Shown piece by piece: positions 53,625 to 61,925 of a stretch of 64,000 nt of DNA. Every line of letters starts with the position of its first letter. The stretch's first letter is position 1. The notes under the pieces are model-generated. The model had not been told where the DNA came from, made no database searches, and was given only the letters and a program-made list of their open reading frames with translations. This DNA comes from JAWLEV01 sp046538105 (GTDB lineage Bacteria; Chloroflexota; Anaerolineae; UBA1429). Made by a program: the position numbers and the translations under genes. The stretch is taken from positions 1 to 64,000 of the forward strand of contig JBKHJO010000005.1 of NCBI GenBank assembly GCA_046538105.1, read 5' to 3'.

Positions 53625-55112
53625 CTAGCCAGACTTATCAAACTCTATGGTGGCCCTTGTGCCCACTGTGCTACTTAACTTGAACTGGCCACCAAGGTCC
53701 CTCTCAACCATACGCTGGACCATGTTTAAGCCCAGATGGGCATCTCTTTCCAGATCAAATTCCGATCCCAGGCCCCGCCCGCTATCCGATACCACCAGTG
53801 TCACCTTCTCACCATGATCGATAAACTCCACATCCACACTACCCGCATCCCTATCCACCATACCATGCTCTATGGCATTCTGCACTAACTCATTGATGAT
53901 CAACGCACATCGTGTAGCGCGTTCAGCAGAAAGCCAGATGTCGGGACCTTTGACCACCAAGGTGATGGCCTTATCTGGACCAATCAGACTTTCTCTGGTC
54001 TGGTTGACGATACGGCGGGCAATATCCTGAACGTTTATTGTGCCTTGTGCATTGCTTGAGAGAAAGTCATGGACCACCGCCACACTCAAAATCCGATTTA
54101 CGCTTTCCTCCAGCGCTATCCTCGTCTCTTCGCTAGCAGCACGACGCGCCTGCAGTCGCATGATGGACGCGATCACCTGCAGGTTGTTCTTTACCCGATG
54201 ATGAACCTCGCGCACCATGGCCGTTTTGCTCTCGATCTCGCGCTGTGTCTCAAGCGCCTCCGTAGCATCGTGACAAAGTACAAGAACACCTTTAGGTTGG
54301 AGATCCTTTTCTTCCAAACTAAACAAGCGCTCGAACATCGAAGAGGGACGACGAACGCGAATGGGCAAAGCTTTCCGCACCCAGATAGATTCTCCCTCTT
54401 CTGTCTCTCGCTCGATGCACCTGCCTGTTTCTACCGCTTCCCGAACCAGTTCCTCGTCGACCGTCGCGATCTCACCAATCGGACGGTTGAGTAGGCTATC
54501 ACGATAGCCCAGATGACGATATAACTCTGCAGCAATTCCACTCACGTACTTTATAAAGCCTCGACTATCAATATATACTATACCATCATGCTCACCAAAG
54601 GAAGAGAGCGAATCTGCACCACGAACGTCACCATGCAAGACCATGGTGATGAAATCGCAAAGGGCACTCTGGAAAGCCTTGTTCCGTCTGCGATGCCGCT
54701 CATGAGCCAGCCAATAAGCGTCTTTGACCATAGCCGCGATGATGGCATCATCTTCCCCATAGACCGGAAAGACCTGTCGCGCCACGGTCGCCCCATTAAT
54801 ATCCACCGTATGAACCTTGCGAGGCTTTACATTGCCCCGCAAAGCCTGAAGGACTTGAGGATACGCCTCCTCTCCCACAGACATGCCAATGTACGAGTCC
54901 TCATATAGGGGAGAAGAAGAATGAGGACGCCACTGGCCTATTATAAGGGCTTCCCCTTCCCCAACGGCGCAAAATAGAAGCAGATCGGCTCGACACAAGT
55001 CGGACAGGATAGGCATATCCTTCCCTATCTTGCGCAACAAATCCTTATCATCTTTTTGAAGATCAACCTTAGGAAAAGCATTATCCGCAAACACAGTAGT
55101 ATTATAACACAT
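53625..55112 (-). CDS. Sensor histidine kinase, HisKA_2 type (PdtaS/EutW-like)
   Basis: 495 aa if ATG 55112 is used. That start has no clear Shine-Dalgarno, and an ATG at about residue 33 preceded by AGGGAAGG is possible. N-terminal GAF-like domain, a PAS-like middle (DGIVYIDSRGFIKYVSGI), then HisKA_2 with phospho-His in VREVHHRVKNNLQVIASIM and the HATPase domain (IINELVQNAIEHGM; VSDSGRGLG). No membrane helix, so it should sense a cytoplasmic signal. Phosphorylates the ANTAR regulator encoded next. Confidence 0.9.
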   Translation of the reverse strand: MCYNTTVFADNAFPKVDLQKDDKDLLRKIGKDMPILSDLCRADLLLFCAVGEGEALIIGQWRPHSSSPLYEDSYIGMSVGEEAYPQVLQALRGNVKPRKVHTVDINGATVARQVFPVYGEDDAIIAAMVKDAYWLAHERHRRRNKAFQSALCDFITMVLHGDVRGADSLSSFGEHDGIVYIDSRGFIKYVSGIAAELYRHLGYRDSLLNRPIGEIATVDEELVREAVETGRCIERETEEGESIWVRKALPIRVRRPSSMFERLFSLEEKDLQPKGVLVLCHDATEALETQREIESKTAMVREVHHRVKNNLQVIASIMRLQARRAASEETRIALEESVNRILSVAVVHDFLSSNAQGTINVQDIARRIVNQTRESLIGPDKAITLVVKGPDIWLSAERATRCALIINELVQNAIEHGMVDRDAGSVDVEFIDHGEKVTLVVSDSGRGLGSEFDLERDAHLGLNMVQRMVERDLGGQFKLSSTVGTRATIEFDKSG

Positions 55113-55150
55113 GCGAATATACCAGAAAAAATGCGGTAGAGACCACTGTT

Positions 55151-55303
55151 GGCTTCCCTGAAAAAGAGCACTGGACGTTCAGTTGCGTCGCACTTTCGTG
55201 AGACCTTACAGTAGAAAAGCATACTCTGCATATAACAAGAGTAAATTGCTGGAACACGTCCATCAAGTGCGACGCAACTCATGGACCTTTTTTCAGTAGA
55301 GCC
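55151..55303. mobile_element. MITE-like element with terminal inverted repeats and target-site duplication
   Basis: The left end GGCTTCCCTGAAAAA and the right end (read inward) GGCTCTACTGAAAAA match, and the inner AGTTGCGTCGCACTT (55181-55195; complement at 55265-55279) is a perfect 15-bp inverted repeat. ACTGTT flanks the element on both sides (55145-55150 and 55304-55309), a 6-bp target duplication. No transposase is encoded, so it depends on a transposase elsewhere. Confidence 0.75.
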
Positions 55304-55356
55304 ACTGTTAGGTTTTGGACGGTAGAATATCGGATGATCTCTTGTCAACACCAGGA

Positions 55357-55385
55357 TTGTCGCTACGCATCGACTTTGATATAAT
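55357..55385 (+). promoter_or_regulatory. Sigma70-type promoter for the Gfo/Idh operon
   Basis: TTGTCG (55357-55362), a 17-nt spacer and consensus TATAAT (55380-55385). Confidence 0.65.
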
Positions 55386-55418
55386 GAGGCGGCAAGTTGA
55401 GAAGCCTTGGAGGAGATG

Positions 55419-56501
55419 ATGCGTTACAATTACGAGTATGAAAAGAGACTGCGTGTGGGCTATATCGGAGCGGGCGAGTATTCGTACCGCACCATACTGC
55501 CCTCATTCCGCTATAGCCCCATAGATCTCGTGGCCCTCGTGGATGCGGATACTGACAGGGGGCTGAGCGTTGCCCGACAGTTTGGGGCACGGCATTTTTA
55601 TCCCAATCACAAGGCTATGCTGGCCAAGGAGGAGATGGAGGCCGTCTTTATTGTCGTAGGATTGGATGCCGAAGGTCACTCCCGCTATCCAGAACTGGCC
55701 GATGAGGCGCTGCGTGCGGGATTCCATACCTGGATAGATACGCCTCCCTGTACAAGCGCCGACGACATCACCACATTTACCAACGCCTGTCTCCCTCATC
55801 ACAAGTACCTTATGACCAACTTCAAAAAGATGTTCATGCCCGCCTATGTCAAAGCGGCACAAATCATAGAGGATCCCGAATTCGGTGGCGTGTCAACCTT
55901 TTCCATGCGCTATCCGCTCTCTCTCCCACCGACAGAGGAGCGAGAGGACGATCTGGCCATGATCCCCTTTTTGGAATTTATCCATCCCTACTCCTTGCTT
56001 CTTCGCCTGTTCGGCGAATGTGAAGGGCTTATGTACATGAGAAGTCCTCGAACCGGTGGCGCGGTGATGAATATCCGCTACACATCCGGTGTGGTGGGTA
56101 CCTTGCACCTGACGGGCGGGCAATCCCTTAACAGCCCCCTAGAACGTCTGGAGATTGTGGGGGATGATGCCAATCTGCTGGTGGAGAATGGCATCCGACT
56201 GCTTTACTACAGGCCCGGGGGACAACGAGGGGACGGGGAGGAAGAACCAAACCGCCAGACGTCCTTTATTGGCCCAGATGATAACGCCCCTATAATCTGG
56301 GAACCCGAATTCTCTCTTGGACGCCTCTACAACAAGCAGATCTTCCTGCAGGGCTACGTAGGGAGTGTCACCCATTTTGCAGAACGCCTGCTGGCAGAAG
56401 AGCCTCCTGTATATGGGAACCTGGTGGATATGCTTCATGTCATGAACGTCTACGATAACATCCGCCATGGGCAGGAGAATGAATGGATCACGCCACATTA
56501 G
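55419..56501 (+). CDS. Gfo/Idh/MocA-family oxidoreductase
   Basis: 360 aa. ATG 55419 is chosen among TTG/ATG/ATG codons since GGAGGAG is correctly spaced from it. The NAD(P) Rossmann motif is RVGYIGAGEYSYRTILPSF, with acidic residue in ALVDADTD. The usual EKP motif of the family reads IDTPPCTS here, so the catalytic Lys position is changed. FKKMFMPAY and EFIHPYSLLL form the active-site region. Family members oxidise sugars or inositols at ring positions. With the next isomerase and sulfatase-like gene it makes a small sugar-processing unit. Confidence 0.85.
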   Translation: MRYNYEYEKRLRVGYIGAGEYSYRTILPSFRYSPIDLVALVDADTDRGLSVARQFGARHFYPNHKAMLAKEEMEAVFIVVGLDAEGHSRYPELADEALRAGFHTWIDTPPCTSADDITTFTNACLPHHKYLMTNFKKMFMPAYVKAAQIIEDPEFGGVSTFSMRYPLSLPPTEEREDDLAMIPFLEFIHPYSLLLRLFGECEGLMYMRSPRTGGAVMNIRYTSGVVGTLHLTGGQSLNSPLERLEIVGDDANLLVENGIRLLYYRPGGQRGDGEEEPNRQTSFIGPDDNAPIIWEPEFSLGRLYNKQIFLQGYVGSVTHFAERLLAEEPPVYGNLVDMLHVMNVYDNIRHGQENEWITPH

Positions 56502-56532
56502 CCCTTCCCAAATCAGCGAAAAGGAGAGAACA

Positions 56533-57303
56533 ATGACAGATATAACCATCGGTATCTGCACCAATCCCCACAGAGTACACCAACTACCTTCTGGATATGC
56601 CTACTGGGAACCGGCCGTATCCTCGGCGCTGATTCCTCTGGAAGATAAAGAGCACTATATGGCTCAAAGGGAAGGACTGAGCGCAATCCCCCTCCCTATC
56701 CGCGCCTTCAATGCTTTTGTTCCCAGCGAGGTGCGGCTCGTCGGCGATGGTGTACAGTGGGATCAGGTAGAACTTTATGTAAAACGATCCATCGGGCGGG
56801 CAGCCGATCTGGGAGGCAAGATCATCGTATTTGGTAGCGGCGGCGCACGGGCCGTGCCGGAAGGCTATTCTCGAGAGCGTGCCTGGAAGCAACTCGTCCA
56901 GTTCCTGCGCCTCTGTGCAACCGAGGCGGCAGAGCATGACCTCATGATAGCCATCGAGCCCCTCAATCGCTCCGAGACGAACATCATCAATTCTTACCTC
57001 GAAGCCATCAGATTGGCCCAGGACGTAGATCGGGAGCACGTCCAGGTACTGGCAGATATCTACCACTTTATGATGGAAAACGAACCCTTGGAGCACATCC
57101 GGAAAGCGCCGGAGCGCCTGGTGCACGTTCACCTGGCGGACTCGGGCCGACGACATCCCGGTAGCGGGAGTTATCCACTCCAGGAACTATTTGACATTCT
57201 CCGGAAAGTGGGCTACGAGGATCGGGCATCTATCGAATGTAGATGGGGAGAGAACTTTTCTCACGAGGCAACACAGGCGTTACATTTCCTGCAGAACCTT
57301 TGA
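56533..57303 (+). CDS. Sugar phosphate isomerase/epimerase-type TIM barrel (AP endonuclease 2 family)
   Basis: 256 aa. ATG 56533 behind AAAGGAGAGAAC. Metal-binding carboxylates of the family are seen in IAIEPLNR, VLADIYHFM, HVHLADSGRRHPG and ASIECRWG. Members act as isomerases or epimerases (e.g. IolE, IolI, tagatose 3-epimerase). The substrate is unknown; keto-sugars from the preceding Gfo/Idh enzyme are likely (inference). It follows that gene by 31 bp. Confidence 0.88.
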   Translation: MTDITIGICTNPHRVHQLPSGYAYWEPAVSSALIPLEDKEHYMAQREGLSAIPLPIRAFNAFVPSEVRLVGDGVQWDQVELYVKRSIGRAADLGGKIIVFGSGGARAVPEGYSRERAWKQLVQFLRLCATEAAEHDLMIAIEPLNRSETNIINSYLEAIRLAQDVDREHVQVLADIYHFMMENEPLEHIRKAPERLVHVHLADSGRRHPGSGSYPLQELFDILRKVGYEDRASIECRWGENFSHEATQALHFLQNL

Positions 57304-57310
57304 TAACGAC

Positions 57311-57348
57311 AAAAGGTCCTCCCTCCCCTGGGCGGGGGCGGGAGGACC
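57311..57348 (-). terminator. Rho-independent terminator of the sulfatase-like gene
   Basis: A 14- to 15-bp stem with one mismatch (57315-57328 and 57334-57348). Read leftward it is followed by TTTTGT. Confidence 0.65.
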
Positions 57349-57382
57349 ACACCGATCCGATCTTTACCAAACTGCTCATGCC

Positions 57383-58750
57383 TCAGACCGCGCCTGTGTG
57401 AGAGACCTCATACTTGCCCTGAACCCCCTTCACAGGCGCTCCCTTGAGAGCGTATAGGGAGCCAAACATCGCCGCCAGCCGCTGGGCTTCCTCGGGATGC
57501 TCGTCGATTAAATTGGTCGTTTCCTGCGGATCCTTCTGGAGATTATACAGTTCATCCGGTTGCCCCTCGGGACGGCGAATATAGCTCCAGACCTTGTCCC
57601 GAATGCAGCGGTCCGGCGCCTCAAAGTAGCCACTGATGATGGCCTTCCGTATCTCGTCGACCTCACCACGAATAAGAGGCATGAGGCTTTTTCCTGGCAA
57701 AGCATCCAGGTTATTCCCCATGCCAATGGCATCGAGCAACGTGGGAAGCACATCATGGAAGGAAGAAAGGGCATCAAGATGTTGCCCGCCATACTGCCCC
57801 CTGGGGAATTTGACTATAAAGGGTACCTTGAGCAGTTCACTGTACATGCGATCACCCCCCTTGAGGAATTTGCCATGATCGGCCAGGGGATGTCCATGAT
57901 CGGCGATAAAGATGATCAGCGAATCGTCATACATCTCCGCGGATTTCAAGGTCTCTAGAAACTGCCCCACATAGTGATCGACATAGGCACACTCGCCTGC
58001 ATACAGTCCACGGATATAATCGATCTCTTCCTGACCAAAGTGCGTGGATGCCTGGCCCCCCGGGGGAAGCACACATTTCTTCCCCGAATAATCCGGATCC
58101 GTGTACTTGTTAAATGTGGCTGGCGGTGTCCAGGGCTCATGAGGATCAAAGGAATCCACCCATAGGAAAAAGGGTCGCTGAGAGATATTGGCCTCGACCC
58201 ATTCGCCCGCCCGCTTCATGAGACGCGCACAATAGTGATCCTCGGCCGTTTCAAATTCCTCCACGTTCTTGAGCGCCGTCTTCACGATTCGACGCCATTC
58301 GGGAGTATAGGTATCTTTGCAATAATCATCGAGATTCAGCCGTTTGAGCGGGGCAGACCGATAAGCGTCATACTCCTGTCCTCTGATCCAGTCCCAGACT
58401 CTAAACCCACGATGAAAGTTCATTCCCGGCTTGAAATAATGGTAGCAGTCGGTGAAACAGGCACTCAGGTATCCTTCGTCCGACAGCAACTCGGCCAAAG
58501 AGCGATCTTCGGATGTCAAAGGCTGCCAGGGGCGGTGCACCAATGTGCGTTCCCCCGTCAGCCAACATGTCCTCACCGGGATGGTGGGCAATCCCTCAGG
58601 ATAGCAATTATCAAAAACTACACTTTCGCGCGCCAGCGCGTCCAAACATGGTGTCTCACAGGGTGAATCGGAATTGTAAAAGCGCACGTGATCCTGTCGA
58701 AAAGAGTCCGCGATGATAAAAACAACGTCCGTCGCCTGTCTATCAACCAC
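57383..58750 (-). CDS. Sulfatase-like hydrolase with Thr at the formylglycine position
   Basis: 455 aa. GTG 58750 is chosen (GGAAAGGAGAGG upstream); an earlier in-frame GTG at 58771 overlaps that ribosome-binding site. The alkaline-phosphatase-superfamily fold is clear: TDVVFIIADSFRQDHVRFYN, IFIADHGHPLADHGKFLKGG, DSFDPHEPW. But where the sulfatase motif normally reads C/S-x-P-x-R, it reads TIPVRTCWLTG, with ACC for Thr in the DNA. Thr nucleophiles occur in the phosphodiesterase branch (NPP type). It may hydrolyse phosphate or phosphonate esters, or be a sulfatase without formylglycine. No signal peptide. Confidence 0.85.
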   Translation of the reverse strand: MVDRQATDVVFIIADSFRQDHVRFYNSDSPCETPCLDALARESVVFDNCYPEGLPTIPVRTCWLTGERTLVHRPWQPLTSEDRSLAELLSDEGYLSACFTDCYHYFKPGMNFHRGFRVWDWIRGQEYDAYRSAPLKRLNLDDYCKDTYTPEWRRIVKTALKNVEEFETAEDHYCARLMKRAGEWVEANISQRPFFLWVDSFDPHEPWTPPATFNKYTDPDYSGKKCVLPPGGQASTHFGQEEIDYIRGLYAGECAYVDHYVGQFLETLKSAEMYDDSLIIFIADHGHPLADHGKFLKGGDRMYSELLKVPFIVKFPRGQYGGQHLDALSSFHDVLPTLLDAIGMGNNLDALPGKSLMPLIRGEVDEIRKAIISGYFEAPDRCIRDKVWSYIRRPEGQPDELYNLQKDPQETTNLIDEHPEEAQRLAAMFGSLYALKGAPVKGVQGKYEVSHTGAV

Positions 58751-58826
58751 GATACCCCCTCTCCTTTCCACGTCATCTCCGACATCTATTATACGCTACG
58801 AAACGGGCCCGCTCAACTCAACCATC

Positions 58827-59084
58827 TCAAGAACGGTGACGCCCAAGTCCCGTTATGACGAGTAAAATCACCGCACCAAGAACTGCCACGATGAAACTGC
58901 GCATGTTAAATCCAAACCGTAATCCCTCGCCCGTTATGATCTGCATCAAGAATCCGCCGATGAACGCGCCGACGATGCCCACCACGATATCGAACAGACA
59001 TCCCTGACGCCTTTCCGTGCCCGTGATGATACTTGCCATCCATCCTGCAAGCGCCCCAAAGATAATCCAAGCAAGCAGGCCCAT
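58827..59084 (-). CDS. GlsB/YeaQ/YmgE-type small membrane protein
   Basis: 85 aa with three membrane helices. The transglycosylase-associated family signature is visible: LLAWIIFGALAGWMASIITG, then DIVVGIVGAFIGGFLM and MRSFIVAVLGAVILLVITG. The function is unknown and is often linked to general stress. Start ATG 59084. The next gene upstream on the same strand is another stress-type small protein. Confidence 0.9.
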   Translation of the reverse strand: MGLLAWIIFGALAGWMASIITGTERRQGCLFDIVVGIVGAFIGGFLMQIITGEGLRFGFNMRSFIVAVLGAVILLVITGLGRHRS

Positions 59085-59169
59085 AAAATCCCCCTCTCAT
59101 AGGCCCCAATAATCCTTCAGTTTCACTCCTTACTCATCATGCGACGCCTGTTCGTCCTGTCCGCTTTGG

Positions 59170-59532
59170 TCACTCTCGACTATGGAAGAGGTCCTCCAAA
59201 AAATCGTCGATTTCTTTCTCCACCGTCCGTCCCAGCGTCTTCCAGTCGCTATCCGGCTCCCTCCCAACGATATCGGCAACACTCTGTCTGACAGAGTGTT
59301 CCACATGCGCGCCAATCTTTTCCCAGTTGGCCCCCTCTTCCATATTCAGCGTCCTGGCGATCTTTTTACGTGCGGCATCATCGCTCTGGCGCCCGATCTC
59401 TTCCCAATCCGCCTCTTCATCGGCCTCCACGATGCGTGCGGCATCGTGGCGAACCTGCTCCTTGATCTGCTGAAAGATACTGTCCCACCCCCGCACTTTC
59501 TCCGCGCTTTCCTGTCCTCGCTCATTCATCAT
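59170..59532 (-). CDS. Hypothetical acidic helical protein with four internal repeats
   Basis: 120 aa. Four units of about 27 residues share W-x2-(I/L)-x2-x..(I)V pattern: GWDSIFQQIKEQVRHDA, ADWEEIGRQSDDAARKK, ANWEKIGAHVEHSVRQS and SDWKTLGRTVEKEIDDF. Each starts with Asp/Asn-Trp and runs into a helix. No membrane helix or Cys. No known family was recognised; a stress-related CsbD-like role is not supported by sequence. Upstream AAGAGATG, weak ribosome-binding site (GGAGGGCAAGAG). Confidence 0.65.
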   Translation of the reverse strand: MMNERGQESAEKVRGWDSIFQQIKEQVRHDAARIVEADEEADWEEIGRQSDDAARKKIARTLNMEEGANWEKIGAHVEHSVRQSVADIVGREPDSDWKTLGRTVEKEIDDFLEDLFHSRE

Positions 59533-59616
59533 CTCTTGCCCTCCATCAACAAGAATCCATCTCTATTGTACTGCATGTTTGTCAAAGAGACAATCAGATC
59601 GACAAAACCCAGTCTG

Positions 59617-59646
59617 TTGGACGCGTTCACCCAACTGTGTTATGAT
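59617..59646 (+). promoter_or_regulatory. Sigma70-type promoter for the selenoprotein gene
   Basis: TTGGAC (59617-59622), an 18-nt spacer and TATGAT (59641-59646), about 145 bp before ATG 59792. Confidence 0.5.
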
Positions 59647-59791
59647 GATTGGCAGGTAAAAAGGGGCGATCTGGTGCCCACAGGTCGAGTCGTTGCCCAT
59701 CTTCAACCTTGATCTGTTAGAGCATTTCTTTGTTCCGGCAACTTGTCCCTCAATTGCCCCATTCAGTCATCATATATGACAGGAGATCCAG

Positions 59792-61708
59792 ATGGATAGC
59801 CAAAAGAGCACACTGAAAGAGACGCGAATAGAGATCATCTACTGTGTCGAATGCAATCTGGGGTCGGAGGCCAGACGTTTGGCAACGGCGATAAAGAATC
59901 GCTTCGGCCTCGAAGCGAAACTGGAGGAAGGCCACGACGGCATCTTTGAGATAAGGATAGACAACCATGTCATGTATAACAATCTAGCCCAGGGAGGACA
60001 ATTACCAACCGACGAGGAGATTCTTCAGGAAATTCAACGACGTATGGAGCCACCCTCCAGCATAAAAAGGCAAAGCCTGAAAGTCATGAACCCCATGGGT
60101 TACCCCCCGGCGGTGACTCAAATCGAGATGGCACCCCGGATCGACACCCTGGAGGGCAAGACTGTGTATCTGGTCGATTGCCGCTTCGATGATGGCGATC
60201 TGCTCATGGCCCAGATGCAGGCATGGTTTGAGAAACATATGCCCTCTGTGAAAACGGTGCTGCGCAGCAAATCCGGTGTCTATACCGAGGATGATCCAGA
60301 ACTCTTTGAGGAGATCGCCGAAAAAGGTGACGCCCTGGTCTTGGGGGTGGGCCATTGAAGCACATGTGCTCCGGCGGTCGCCGAGCATTCCATCAACATC
60401 GAAGACGAATATGGGATACCGACGGTATCGATACACACGGACGCCTTTGAGCAGGCGGTCAAGGCTGTGGCCCGTACACACGGTATGCCCCAACAGCGAC
60501 TTGTCTTTGTCCCCATGCCCGTCATGGGCAAGTCGCCGGCAGAGTTAAGGGAGTACATTGAAGGAAACGATCCCGTCACGGGTCAGCCTGTTATGCCCGA
60601 GATCGTCGATGCCCTCACACGCCCCCTGAGTGAGGAGGAGAAAAAAGCCTTTCGATTTGACCGCTCCACTCCCCGCTTTGTGGACCCCGATACCGAGGCA
60701 AATCTGCGACGTCTGTTCGTCGAAAAGGGTTGGACGGACCATTTGCCCATCATCCTCCCTACGGAGGAACGCGTCGACGCCATGCTATCCGGCACAAGCC
60801 GTGACCCCCAAGAAATAGTGGGCCAGATGCGCCCCACCTCTACGCGCGAGGCGTGGGAATACACCGTCGAAAAAGTGGCGGTGAATGCTGTAATGGCCGG
60901 GGCGAGACCAGACTATTTCCCCGTCATACTGGCCTTGGCGGCTACCGAGGTTTCTGCCCGTCCCAGCACTACGAGTTCAGCAGCCTGTATGACGGTCGTG
61001 AACGGACCAATACGCCACGAGATCGACATGAACTGTGGCATCGGGGCCATGGGGCCCTACAATCACGCCAATGCAACTATAGGACGAGCCTACGGGTTGC
61101 TTTCGCAGAACCTACAGGGCGGCTCGGAACCTGGCCTCACCTACCTGGGATCGCAGGGCAATAACTATGCCTATAATAGTGTCACTTTTTGCGAGAATGA
61201 GGAACATAGCCCCTGGACGCCGTTCCACGTCGAACAGGGCTTTGAGACCGAAGAAAGTACGGTCAGCGTCTTCAGCGGCGTGCGCTCCACCGCCTACAAT
61301 CTTGGCGTGCGGGAGAAGCACTGGCGCGAACACGTGCGCAACATGCTGCGCGGGATGAATCCTTATCTGCCTCCCACCCTTGTCCTGGACCCCATCACCG
61401 CACGGCAATTCATCGACCGTGGAGGATTTGACACAAAGGAAAAACTCATCCAGTGGATCCACGACAACGCCAGGATGCCCGCAGGCGTTTATTGGGATCA
61501 TCAACTGATCCAGAATTACGTGTATCCTCGCGCCCTGAATGGGGTGGAGCCCTATGCCACCATGCTTGAGGCTGCCGACGATGAATTGATCTCCGTCTTT
61601 CCCAAAGACATGATCCACATCGTCGTTGTAGGCGGGGAAACAAACGGGTATTGGCGCATTATGGGCTGCAACTATGCAGGAAGTATCTCCATCGACGTGT
61701 GGAGGTAG
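59792..61708 (+). CDS. Selenoprotein: SelW-like (Rdx) domain + UGSC-like selenocysteine domain + large C-terminal domain
   Basis: 638 aa when the in-frame UGA at 60356-60358 (codon 189) is read as selenocysteine. The frame is otherwise uninterrupted on both sides, and the sequence after it (STCAPAVAEHSINIEDEYG) continues the conserved fold. Residues about 10-85 match SelW/Rdx proteins with CxxC (YCVEC). Residues about 105-275 match UGSC-type selenodomains: LEGKTVYLVDCRFDDGDLL, GDALVLGVGH-U-STC, PTVSIHTDAFEQAVKAVA. Residues about 300-638 form a further conserved domain (VVNGPIRHEIDMNCGIGAMG; NATIGRAYGLLSQNLQGGS; VVVGGETNGYWRIMGCNYAG). U189-x2-C192 suggests thiol redox activity. ATG 59792 follows AGGAGATCC. 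The Sec machinery (SelA/B/D, tRNA-Sec) is not in the window. Confidence 0.88.
60367..60387 (+). promoter_or_regulatory. Bacterial SECIS element
   Basis: Starts 8 nt after the UGA. Stem TGCTC/GAGCA, a single bulged C (60372), upper stem GGC/GCC and a GGTC loop (60376-60379). Bulge near the apex and a GGUC (GU) loop are the features SelB recognises in E. coli fdhF. Confidence 0.8.
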
Positions 61709-61925
61709 TACCCAAAAGAAGGAACGCGTGAGTGCCAGCCACCCCCTACCTGGCCGGAAAACAACATAACCTTTGGGCTGGGAATGGGTTACAACTATTG
61801 CAAAAAGGCCCTCGAATCCCACGGTTAGAAGTAGCCTGTAGGATATGATCACGGGATCATCCAGAAGCGTGCCCTTTCATGCAGTGTGTCATCACCAAAA
61901 AGATCACAGATAGAGAGGATACTTG

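Larger units (their letters stand above)
55113..55418. other. Divergent intergenic region containing a MITE-like element
   Basis: 306 bp between the kinase gene and the Gfo/Idh gene. Holds the 153-bp inverted-repeat element (55151-55303) and the Gfo/Idh promoter (55357-55385). No gene of its own. Confidence 0.7.

Noticed and set aside
60356..60358. TGA as a true stop that leaves a 188-aa protein and a second gene starting at about 60467
   Set aside because: The downstream frame is in the same phase, has no ribosome-binding site for a second start, and continues a conserved domain. A SECIS-like hairpin follows the TGA.
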